This document shows, in pieces, positions 34,081-44,669 of a stretch of 64,000 bases of DNA. This DNA comes from Ptychodera flava (lineage: Eukaryota; Hemichordata; Enteropneusta; Ptychoderidae): contig NW_027248394.1 of the NCBI RefSeq assembly GCF_041260155.1, positions 1-64,000 on the forward strand, read 5' to 3'. The notes under the pieces were generated by a model. It had not been told where the DNA came from. It did no database searches and saw only the letters and a program-made list of their open reading frames with translations. Every line of letters begins with the position of its first letter. Position 1 is the first letter of the stretch. The translations under genes and the position numbers were made by a program.

Positions 34081-34279
34081 GATGAAATTTGTGGCTGACA
34101 CAATGCATTTTAGGCAATGATGAGCCCGTGTCGAAATTCAAAAACACACTGACCCCCCCCCTATTGGGCATTTCAAAAACATGGTGACCCCCCCTATCAC
34201 CAAAGTCAAAAACAGGGTGACCCCCCCCCCATGAATCCACCGGCCCCCCCAGGCCAAGAAACTGACCAGTCCCTTACAT

Positions 34280-35745
34280 TTACAATGGAAAAGTAAAGCC
34301 AGCAGAACTATAATACAGGAAACTGTAATTGTATTGCTTTCATTCATGCTTCACTGTGTGCAGTGACATGCATCCATTGCTTTCCAATGTTGAACTATAA
34401 TCCATAATGAATGCTTTTCATGTACCTGTTGATATACCGTACCAAAACAGTACCAATTAAACTTGAACTCACGGTATAGAGAGTGAGCTGCGTTATATTG
34501 ATATCCAATTTATATTTTGGACGCCTTTATCAGTAAAGGACGCAACAAAAATACACACAAAGACGAGTGTGTAGCTTTATTTTTTCCGAAACAAGGTTGG
34601 TGTACATTAGTGGATAGGTAGGTCGATGAACATGATATGCGTGTACACGTTAGTACTAGTGCAACCCTTTCTCCAAAAACTTCGACAAGAAATTAAAAAC
34701 ACAAGTTCTAAAATTGTGTTGTCCTTGTCAATATCGGGATCGGGAACTTTTTTTCTTTTCTGGATCTTTTCTGTATAGTCAAGTTTGTAGTTGTGGCCGC
34801 AAACGCATTCCCCTCTTGTAAAACGTTGGACTCTACGATTCCTTTGCTCGATTGAAAAGTTTGATGTAAGAGAAGTTTTCAAATTTAATGCAAAACCATG
34901 AAGGTGCGACACTGGCATCAGATTGGATAATTTTACTCTAAATTAAAACTTTTTTATTGATGAATAACTTTGTTTTCATGAGACATTGAGGAGTGGACAA
35001 TCCACTGTAACTTAAATACAGTTTTAGCCAACAAAACGGCTTGGTGGTTCTCAAGTCCCGTCTCCATACTCCATATTAGCCGCTAACATCGACTATCGCT
35101 TTCATTCCTATATTATCCAATAAAATGCAGTGTTGAACATCCCATGTTCCCTTTCTATTACTAAACTCTAACTTAATAGTTAGATGATAATATTCATTTT
35201 AATTTGATATTAACTGATAATATGGCATCACGTCAGCATCTGGCCTCAACTCTAATCACGGTCACTTAACAAACAACTCTTACCGGAGTGTTCGACGATT
35301 TTATCGATGACGTGAACGGTTAAAACGGTGTCTTGGAACCTGTTAGTACCTTTCACCCCACTTTAATAATTAGGCAGGGCAAAGTAGCACTTTCTTGGAG
35401 GACTATTGGTGACCATTCTCGTTTCGCAAATGTTAAGATACCGTGATGTTTCTTTCAGCAAACGACCTTTAATTAATTTACAAATTATAGGTGGCGGACA
35501 CATACATGTATTTATGCAGTAACAACCACGTCAGTACCTGCCGCCCTCGGTGATTACAAACCAAAACCCACCTCAGTGTCGGTGTCGGTGGTTCTCTGTT
35601 TAATGGGACAAAGTCGCTCTTTTGAGATTATTTTATGACTTTTGTTTGCTATGAAAAGTTGTTATGTAATAAAGGGAAAGCGGCTGCACACATCGCCTAC
35701 ACTATTTTTTCGTTTGTGTTTGATTTTGTGTGTTTGGCTATCGGT
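34280..35745. other. Gene-poor stretch
   Basis: A 103-codon minus-strand frame at 34607-34918 has a CVCGHNYK knuckle-like word and a KIQKRKKVPD basic run; it matches nothing I know and lacks clear splice support. The rest shows no elements. Confidence 0.4.
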
Positions 35746-35749
35746 GTAG

Positions 35750-36990
35750 ATATAAGCCATGGCGAGACGTAGCCGTAATCTGCTGTCGAATGACAGGGTG
35801 ATCCTTTGACGCTACGTTTCGAAACCAGTGTGTGGTTTCTTCCTCAGTCGCTTTTCTTGGTTGCTCTCCTTAGATTTGTGTTTCACTATTCGTGGTTTAA
35901 TTATTGTCAGTGTTTTGTTCGTCTAGAAGGGAGGCTAGAATACTTATGTTTGGGTCAGTTTGTTGTGTCGCATTTTGTTCAGTCGTTTCTCTAAGATTGT
36001 GTACTGTACTTGTGCATTTATGAGTGTGTCGCCAATGTTTGGATTTCTTTTGTAAGCGATGATCGGTTTCATTGTGAATAAATTATTTAGTGTTTGGTCT
36101 CTTTCTATTTCTTCCCAGTTCTTCAGGAGTGCTTGTTTGATGTCTTTTGTTTTGATGTGTGGACTATATTTGGTAGCAAATATCAATTTATTTGTGTTGT
36201 TGTTTTGCGTTTGTTTGTGATTTAAATGTGTTCTTCGTGTAGCGTAATCTGTTTCCGCATTGATGTTTGATATTTCTTGTTGTGGATATTCTCGCATTGA
36301 TAGCTTTTCATAAATGTTTTGACTTTGTTGTTGAAATCTTCTTCATTGTTACATGTCCTCATGTACCTTAATGTTTCGCCTTTGATTAGGCCCTTGAAGG
36401 TTGATTTTGGATGACATGATTTCCTTTGTAGGAACTGGAATGTATCTGTTGGTTTTGTGTGTGTTCTAGTGTCTAGTATATATGTTTTCCTTGTTGTATC
36501 GTTGACCTTTGTAAATGACTAGGTCAAGATATGTTATTTCGTGTGAGGAACTTTCATATGAAAATTTGAAAGTGGGATGCATTTTGTTAATTAGTGTAAT
36601 GACTTCGTGGAGTTCGTGTTCAGTTCCAATGAAGATTAGGAAAATGTCGTCTCTGAATCTACACCATAGTGATATTTTTGTTGTGTGTTGATGTGTGATT
36701 TTCAGTTCTAATTCGTGAAATGTGATGTCAGCAATATTCGGTGACGACGGGGAACCCATTGCGCACCCGCATGTCTGTTTGTAGAATTCGTTGTTAAATT
36801 CGAATGTGTTGTTTTTCAGAATAATGTTTAGCATAGCTAACATGTATTCTGTTGGTGGTTTATGGATATTTGTTTGTTCATTGTTTGTTTGCGTTACGTT
36901 GTTTAATGCAGGTTCCTTTCATGATGATGAAAATAAGCATGTTTACATCTACTACTGTGGCAATATTTATTTGTCACAGGAAAGAAAGTT
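35750..36990 (-). mobile_element. Penelope-like retroelement fragment, 5-prime truncated
   Basis: The minus strand encodes the C-terminal half of a Penelope-type reverse transcriptase. It has FYKQTCGCAMGSPSSPNIAD (a fingers/palm motif), WCRFRDDIFLIF (the catalytic DD motif, at about 36640-36680), then HPTFKFSYES, ITYLDLVIYKG, a PTDTFQFLQRKSCHPK block in another frame, and KLIFATKYSPH...KNWEEIERD (thumb). The GIY-YIG endonuclease is not clearly seen. About two or three frame breaks, so it is dead. The 3-prime end carries a hammerhead-like motif at 35808-35847. The upstream RT motifs fade out near 36960. Confidence 0.85.
35808..35847 (-). ncRNA. Hammerhead-ribozyme-like motif at the Penelope terminus
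   Basis: On the minus strand: CTGAGGA (fits CUGANGA), one extra A, GAAACC-ACACACT-GGTTTC (perfect 6-bp stem II), GAA, then ACG-TAG-CGT (stem III) and C, giving the GUC cleavage triplet. Penelope elements are known to carry hammerhead motifs. Stem I is not evident and the extra A is unusual, so activity is doubtful. Confidence 0.45.
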
Positions 36991-37321
36991 GTAAAATAGT
37001 GGTTCTTTCGTGTAGAGGCCACACGTAAAATCGTATGTTTTCATACAGCAAAGGGGAGATAGCAAAGGGGTTATTTCTTACACATTTCATCAATTTTGAG
37101 GTTCTGCATAGGCATCATTTCACACACTGAGCGTATTTATGCACGTATTCGTTGTATTCTTCATATCAGCAAAGGGCATGATCGGGATTTTACATCCATG
37201 GCAAAGGGTAACAGCGACTTGTTCTTTAATCACAGACAGTCTTTTCGTTGTCTGTGGTTTAATACTGAAAACACTATTCCCATTGCCACGACTGGGTTCT
37301 GTCCCAGTGCCCCTCCTTCCT

Positions 37322-37323
<2 letters not shown>
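36991..37323. other. Gene-free stretch
   Basis: Nothing recognised before the CT microsatellite. Confidence 0.4.

Positions 37324-37390
<67 letters not shown>
37324..37390 (+). repeat. (CT)n microsatellite
   Basis: About 33 CT units; the Ser-Leu frames crossing it are artefacts. Confidence 0.97.
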
Positions 37391-37393
<3 letters not shown>

Positions 37394-37439
37394 TAGGAGC
37401 GGAATTGTGTCTCTCTCCGTGTTCCTGTTCTAAACTCTG

Positions 37440-37580
37440 TGTATTTTCAATGGGAGCTAAATAAGCTAAATACGTTAAAACACAGCTAGATTACGATATT
37501 TAGCACAATCTAAATAGCGTTCTTAACTTTCTAATTTAGCTGGAGTTTAGATCGACTCTGAGGAGCAAAAAGTAATTTCA
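37440..37580. repeat. AT-rich TTTAGCTGGAGTTTAG repeat, copy 1
   Basis: GGAGCTAAAT, AACTTTCTAATTTAGCTGGA, TTTAGATCG and CTCTGAGGAG words recur at 38640-39000 (three to four units, both orientations) and in altered form at 41730-42470. Palindromic character from AAACTCCAGC and GCTGGAGTTT. Confidence 0.6.
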
Positions 37581-37599
37581 GCAATGTATCCGAATAATT

Positions 37600-37920
37600 A
37601 CACCGCTAATTCTCTTTTCCAACTTGTTCTGTGATGTGAAATATTTAACGAGTGTTTCAAACTTGAAGATCGATGGGTTCGAAGACGACATATTGTAGAA
37701 CCAAGAAAATTATATAAAATACTAGGAGGACAAACAAAAATTCTTGAATTAAATTTAAAAATGGGACCAATTTCTGAAGATAGCCCCAGAACTGGTAATT
37801 CTCTGTTCCGATTTGTTCTTAGATGTGATATATTGGTAACGTGCTTTTCAGAGAATGATAAAGTACGAAGACGACATATTGTAGAACCCAGAAAATTATA
37901 TAAAATATAGGAGGGCAACC
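37600..37920. repeat. Tandem duplication of about 190 bp
   Basis: Two units share AATTCTCTTTTCC/AATTCTCTGTTCC, GAAGACGACATATTGTAGAA and GAAAATTATATAAAATA. Non-coding. Confidence 0.8.
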
Positions 37921-38099
37921 AAATTAACTTGTACGCTGCTCGATAGTTGATGTGTTATGCGGTAAAAATAGATGGTTGTTGGTTTGTTTCTGATTTGAAC
38001 TCTCTATGAATTGACCCCTGTACCACGCTTGCTGACATATTTGCTGATCAGTTCCCACCTCTTTGGCGTTCGTTCAAGGAAGTGACAGGCAGCGTCTAC

Positions 38100-38545
38100 A
38101 ATACCACAGTGGATAGAGGGACTGTGACAAAACAAAGAACTTGTTGAACCGAGATAAAAATACCCAGTATGTTAGTTTACCCAGTGATGTACTGCTTTTT
38201 CACGTCAACAAGTACTGAATTCATGCATTTCTCCGAGGTTGGCGTCAGATTGTTTTGCGAGGAAATCTACCGGGTACTTAGTAGATTGCAATTTCAATGG
38301 AAAACAAAAGGCTATGACATTCCATTGTGCGCTTACAGACTAGAACAAACTTGATCCCAGGGAGCTCCAGGTTTAGTGTGGTCGAGCATATTTGTGTGGC
38401 CGTGCCAAGTGATCTAATAATTTGACAATCGTCAGATTAAAACGTGTTAATTGTTTTTATCAACGGACTTTGTTTCTGTGAGCCAAGATTGTAGGAAAGA
38501 AGTTATTACACCTGTCCACAGTCCCTGTGGATAGAGGGACTGTGA
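38100..38545. repeat. AGGGACTGTG inverted words
   Basis: CAGTGGATAGAGGGACTGTGA at about 38108 and a palindromic version (CACAGTCCCT-GTGGAT-AGAGGGACTGTG) at about 38516-38545; related AGAGGGACTGTG at 44685. Probably MITE ends. The surrounding 37930-38640 has no gene. Confidence 0.45.
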
Positions 38546-38639
38546 CCTGTCAGTCAAAATGAAGGAATAAATCAAAGACCCTCATTTTCACCACAGTGAC
38601 TTGGAACAAACTAATGGGAATGCATTTTTCTATCTTCAT

Positions 38640-39000
38640 TAAATATCGGATGTATCGCTGGAAAAAATTGGACTCCTAAACTCCAGCAAAATTAGAAAGT
38701 TTAGATCACTATTTAGATCGGGCTAAATATCGTAATTATCAGATATATCGCTGGAAAAAAATTGGACTCCTTATAGAGCCTATCTAAGAGAGCGTTCTAA
38801 ACTTTCTACTTTAGCTGGAGTTTAGCTCGGCTCTGAGGAGTCCAAACATTTTTCCTGTGATATATCTGATAATTATGATATTTAGCCCGGTCTAAATGGC
38901 GTTCTAAACTTTTAATTTAGCTGGAGTTTAGATTTAGATTTAGACAATTTTAATTTAGCTTTCTAAACTTCTAGCTAAACTTTCTAAAAACGATAAAACA
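38640..39000. repeat. AT-rich TTTAGCTGGAGTTTAG repeat array
   Basis: Three to four units in alternating orientation with ATATCGCTGGAAAAAATTGG, GACTCCT and CTAAACTTTCTA. The alternating orientation makes the block self-complementary. Confidence 0.7.
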
Positions 39001-39059
39001 CATCCCCGCACCTTACTGGCATTTTGTGGAGGGACCGTGTACGCATACGAGATCGATCA

Positions 39060-41260
39060 CCCATGAAGGCGCGACTTTGCACAATTTTTAAATATCGGAT
39101 ATTTACAATCTAGTATCGAAGTTTGACATCTCGACGATTTCGGGACTAGACGACTAGACGATAGTAGAATGTACTGCGGTTGTCCCCATGGGAAGCCGCG
39201 TCTATGAAATCGACGATATTTACCCGATATTTTTCGTCGATTTGGGGACTCTAATATCGATACTACACGATACTAGAATGACTTGCCGGTGCCTCGGCAC
39301 GCAGGATCTGTGAAATCTCCGATATATATCGGAGATATCACCACCTCACCGTTCTGATCAAACCCGACTTCCAAGGAATGACTGTAACTTCGATACTAGA
39401 CGATACTAGATTCATTCAAATCGCAAGTAAATATATGAGATATATCTTGGAGATTTCATCACCTCACAGTTCTGGCCAAACCCGACTTCCAAGGACTGAC
39501 TCTAGCTTCGATACTAGACGATACTAGATTCAGTCAAATCGCAAGTAAATATCTGATATATATCGGAGATTTCATCACCCCAGAGTTCTGGCCAAACCCG
39601 ACTTCCAAGGACTGACTCTAGCTTCGATACGACGATACCAGATTCAGTCAAATCGCAAGTAAATATCCGATACATCTCGGAGATTTCACCACCTTACAGT
39701 TCTGGTCAAACCCGACTTCCAAGGACTGACTCTAGCTTCGATTCTAGACGATACTAGATTCATTCAAATCGCAAGTAAATATCCGATATATACAGTATCG
39801 GAGATTTCATCACCTCAGAGTTCTGGCCAAACCCAACTTCCAAGGACTGACTCTAGCTTCGATACGACGATACCAGATTCAGTCAAATCGCAAGTAAATA
39901 TCCGATATATATCGGAGATTTCACCACCTTACAGTTCTGGCCAAACCCGACTTCCAAGGACTGACTCTAGCTTCGATACTAGACGATACTAGATTCATTC
40001 AAATCGCAAGTAAATATCCGATTTATATCGTAGATTTCACCACCTCACAGTTTGGCCAGACTCGATTTCCAAGGACTGACTCTACCTTCGATACCAGACT
40101 AAATACTAGATTCATTCGAATCGGAAGTAAATATCCGATATATATCGGAGATTTCACCACCTTACAGTTCTGGCCAAACCCGACTTCCAAGGACTGACTC
40201 TAGCTTCGATACTAGACGATACTAGATTCATTCAAATCGCAAGTAAATATATGATATATATCGGAGATTTCATCACCTCAGAGTTCTGGCCAAACCCAAC
40301 TTCCAAGGACTGACTCTAGCTTCGATACGGCGATACCAGATTCAGTCAAATCGCAAGTAAATATCCGATATATATCGGAGATTTCACCACCTTACAGTTC
40401 TGGTCAAACCCGACTTCCAAGGACTGACTCTAGCTTCGATACTAGACGATACTAGATTCATTCAAATCGCAAGTAAATATCTGATATATATCGGAGATTT
40501 CATCACCTCAGAGTTCTGGCCAAACCCAACTTCCAAGGACTGACTCTAGCTTCGATACGGCGATACCAGATTCAGTCAAATCGCAAGTAAATATCCGATA
40601 TATATCGGAGATTTCACCACCTTACAGTTCTGGCCAAACCCGACTTCCAAGGACTGACTCTAGCTTCGATACTAGACGATACTAGATTCATTCAAATCGC
40701 AAGTAAATATATGATATATATCGGAGATTTCATCACCCCAGAGTTCTGGCCAAACCCGACTTCCAAGGACTGACTCTAGCTTCGATACGACGATACCAGA
40801 TTCAGTCAAATCGCAAGTAAATATCCGATATATATCGGAGATTTCACCACCTCACAGTTCTGGCCAAACTCGACTTCCAAGGACTGACTCTAGCTTCGAT
40901 ACTAGACGATACTAGATTTAGTCAAATCGCAAGTAAATATCCGATTTATATCGGAGATTTCACCACCTCACAGTTCTGGCCAGACTCGATTTCCAAGGAC
41001 TGACTCTAGCTTCGATACCAAACTAAATACTAGATTCATTCAAATCGGAAGTAAATATTCGATATATATCGGAGATTTCACCACCTCACAATTCTCGCCA
41101 AACCAGACTTCATAGGACTGACTCTAGCTTCGATACTAGACGATACTAGATTCAGTCAAATCGCAAGTAAATATCCGATATATCGGAGATTTCAGCCCTT
41201 TATAGATCTAGCTAAGCCAATCGAACTTCGATATAGTCTAGTAGCCGTAAATATCGGATA
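39060..41260 (+). repeat. 116-bp satellite with alternating monomers, about 16-18 copies
   Basis: Monomer: CCGACTTCCAAGGACTGACT, CTAGCTTCGATACT, AGACGATACTAGATT, CAAATCGCAAGTAAATAT, CCGATATATATCGG, AGATTTCACCACC, CAGTTCTGGCCAAAC. Two types alternate over much of 39.6-40.9 kb: type A (ACTAGACGATACTAGATTCATTC with CATCACCTCAGAG) and type B (ACGACGATACCAGATTCAGTC with CACCACCTTACAG). Edge copies (39060-39360, after 41100) are worn. Each monomer has a self-complementary CCGATATATATCGG core. Confidence 0.95.
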
Positions 41261-41729
41261 TGATATAAAAGTCCAATGTCGCGGTGTCCTCGACTCAGAT
41301 CAGCCGTATCCTATGCAGTCATCGACTGTTCACTGTGTCCATGGATGTAACCATGCTTTGTCCTAAGCATTACGGTGGACTTTCAATGATAATTTTGGTA
41401 ATGGCTAGAAACCGTGCTTTGGTTTAGCATTCACTTGAAATACAAGTCCCGAGTTTAAAAACGGACAAGAGCAATAACACTCATTCCACGCCATCTTTAT
41501 TTTTGCAGGGTTCAATACCAATGAACACCTATACGGCGTTGTACTATCGTCGTCGCTGTTCATTCCGTGAAAAGCTGCAAGTTTCGTCTTTCTTCTGAAA
41601 AAAGTGGGAAGACAACATCATCGTTGAGAAAAAAGTACTTTCCCTAATATGCAGTATTTGGGGCTCCCTATTAGTTTGAACGGGTATCGAGAGACCTCAT
41701 CGCCGCTACAAGCTCGAGTTAGGTGCAGA

Positions 41730-42470
41730 ATTGTGTCTTTTCCTCAAAGCCATTTCAAAAATACGTGTATTTCCTATTGGAGCTAAATTAGTTAAAAACA
41801 ATAAACAAGGCCAAAAAGAGCGATAATGATCACTTTTTAAAAAGCGCTCTACATTCAGAAATTAGCTGAAGTTTAAAAAGTTGGGCCTCTTGTGAAAAAA
41901 CATTTTCCGAGGATATATCGGATAAAAACGATAACTATCGCTTTCGAAATAACGTTCAAAATTTAGAAATTAGCTATTGTTGAGAAAGTCGGGCCTGAGA
42001 TTGAAAAAGTTTTTCAAGGATATATCGGATAAAAACGATAATTATCACTTTACTAAATATCGTTCTCAGTTTAGAAATTAGCTGTTGTTTAGAAAGTCGG
42101 GCCTGAGATTGAAAAAGTTTTCCAAGAACATATCGGGGAAAACGATAATTATCGCTTTCTAAACAGCGTTCTAAATTTAGAAAAAAAGCCGTAGTTAAAA
42201 AAGTCGTGCCGGATAAAACGGTAATTATCGCTTTCTAAATAGTGTTCTAAATTTAGAAAAGAGCTGTAGCTGTAGTCCTGGAGCCAGAGGAAATTTTATA
42301 TATTGGATAAAAAGATAATTATCGTTTTCGAAATAGCGTCCTAAATTTAGAAATTAACTGTAATTTAGAAAATCGAGTCTGAGGTTGAAAAAGTTTTCAA
42401 AGGATATATCGGATAAAAACGATAATTATCGCTCTCTAATTAGCGTTCTAAATTTAGAAACAAACATTGG
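41730..42470. repeat. About 110-bp imperfect repeats with GGATATATCGGATAAAAACG
   Basis: Six worn units: AAGGATATATCGGATAAAAA, CGATAATTATCGC, TTTCTAAATAGCGTTC, AAATTTAGAAATTAGC, GAAAGTCGGGCC. Lone unit at about 43155. CGATAATTATCG is self-complementary. Non-coding. Confidence 0.75.
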
Positions 42471-42479
42471 TACACCATT

Positions 42480-44660
42480 TCTGTTGTAATCATATTTTCT
42501 GTCGTGTTTCAAGGGAAAATATGTGAGCTTGTAGGAGCAGTCTTGTAAAACCAGGAAAATACTATCATTTTTCCCTGAAGTAAATATTAAAATCCAAAGC
42601 TCAAATGTGACTTCTCCAATAGAGCCCCCCCCCCCCGAGATAGTACCTCCTATAGAATTGATCATTGCAACGGGCAAGAATTGAATGTCACAAAGTATAG
42701 AAAAGTATAGAAATGTGGCAGTAAGTAAGCATTAAAAATCTGTGCTGACGAAAAATTGTGAATTTTTTTTTTATTGAGCGTCAAAAACAAAGACTGTCAA
42801 ATAGTCACCGCTCGTGTTTATGACAAATCATAGACGGTCGAGAAAGTTTCTCGACTGTCTCGGGACAAATGAACCAAGTATGTGACGTGAAGACAAATGT
42901 AAATAAATGTAACCAAAATGCCGGAATTCAAAATGACCAAGGTGCGTTGAGATAATCTTAGTTACACGACGATTACGTCCATTTGTGCTGATTAATGCAA
43001 ATTAATGCTAATAGCCTTATCAAATATGTTGCCGGCCGTGCAGGCCGCCTTCTCCCGGCTGCGTGCTCACAAAAGATTGAGTCATTTAGAAATCGGACCT
43101 ACATACGATGACGCTGAAGAAACGTTTTTCTCAGGGTCTATTGGATAAGCAACTTTTCCAGGATATATTGGATAAAAACGATAATTATCTATTTCTGAGA
43201 CAGTTTTTTTCCAGAGCACAACGTGTTTGCAACGTTGAAGGCAGTAATCTCAATTTATTTTTTCAAACAAAAGGGAAATGAAGTGTTTTTATGTAATACA
43301 ACACGTTTGGATGTTCACAAAATTTAAAATGTTTACATCCGTGTAAAAATGTTTTTGTTCATCAGCCCAAGCTATCTGCTGACCGAGTAGCGGGAACCAA
43401 GGTCACTCCACAAAACGTGTGCGGACCGTATAAGTGATTTGCCATTGCTTACAATAACATGCGAAAGGTATACCGTACAGAATAGACGCAAAAACAATCT
43501 TTCTGCATATGATAGGCAGCCGTGCATCTCGTTCGGACGTTTTCGGTCGCTCACCTATAGAGAGAGAGAGTTCCACTAGGCTTGGCTTTTGGCTCGACTA
43601 GGCCCGGGTTTTGGAGTTTGCCTTTATATGAAGAATACGAAAATCTGCGCTTCAAAACTGTTACTTCTCAAAAATTCAAAAAATGCATGAACGGCACGGC
43701 AACGATCAAACTAGATTATCACTAATCGGGGGCCGCGGCCAACCGATTGAACGGTCTGGCGTCGTTTACGTCACTGAATTGGACTGAGATTGAATTACTC
43801 ATCTTGCTTCTACTGTTTGTAATTCTAGTCGCGTTATGTTGGATCACTTCGAAGCAAACGCAGTTAAATGATAAGCAAAACACATAAACTATATTTTTAT
43901 AATAGTGAGCTTTCCCGCTCGCCGAGTTCGTAACTGGCCGTTTCTTCTATTGTATTGCAAATAGTGCTGATCGCAAATGACGTCATTCTTCTTTCTTTGA
44001 TACGCAAAAATAAATATTCATATACATTTTCGACGAACGACGAAAAATAAAATCCGCTAGTATTACAATGGATACTAAAAGTTACACTGTAAAATTCATG
44101 ACTTCAAGCGCACGCAACCGCTCCACATGCAACGACAAACTTTGTCCGAATTCCAATCAGTCGTGTCAGTGTCGCGCTAGAGTATAACCCTGGCTCCAGG
44201 CAATGAGATGGTCAGATTCTGTCGAAGCATATTATAAAGAATTAAACCTGGAATCGTGATCAGCGGTATTACAAAACTTTAAACCTTTTTTATGAACATA
44301 AAAGTTGACATTTGCTATGGACACGAACACTGGTACCCGGGTTTAATTACATCGTCAACTCATGCAGACCTCAAACTCTGACCAGACACTCTGACCATCT
44401 TATGCAGTGTTGATGGGTTCCATTGCCTTAATCTATGCGTAAATATGCTTATCAGTGACATTGGACCAAGTGCATCCATTGCGTTTCTTGGCAGGTTTCC
44501 TAATGCGAGGCAATGTCAACTTTCGGGGTCAATTCCCATCGCCGTGGACGAAACCAACTGTTCGCCCGGCAAAGATACAATAGATCTACGTTCTTGAACC
44601 GCAATAATCTCAATGGAAAAATTGCATGTAAACAACAATTTTTATCACACCAGGAAACTT
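42480..44660. other. Long gene-free stretch
   Basis: C-tract of about ten at 42625; GAGAGAGAGAG at 43561-43571. No exon or element recognised. Confidence 0.4.
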
Positions 44661-44669
44661 CCTGTGCAC

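Larger units (their letters stand above)
33035..34273. mobile_element. 1.24-kb element with G-rich terminal inverted repeats, TSD TTA
   Basis: Left end GGGACTGGTCAGTTTC, then TTTGGCCTGGGGGG and GGTGGATT; the right end is its reverse complement. TTA on both sides (33032-33034 and 34274-34276) is the likely target duplication. Inside each end are short repeats GACCCCCCCTATT...AAAACAGGGTGA. The interior holds an (AT)n run and a 65-bp tandem repeat. No transposase, so non-autonomous. Confidence 0.8.

Noticed and set aside
37096-37464. Ser-Leu repeat protein
   Set aside because: Translation of the (CT)n microsatellite.
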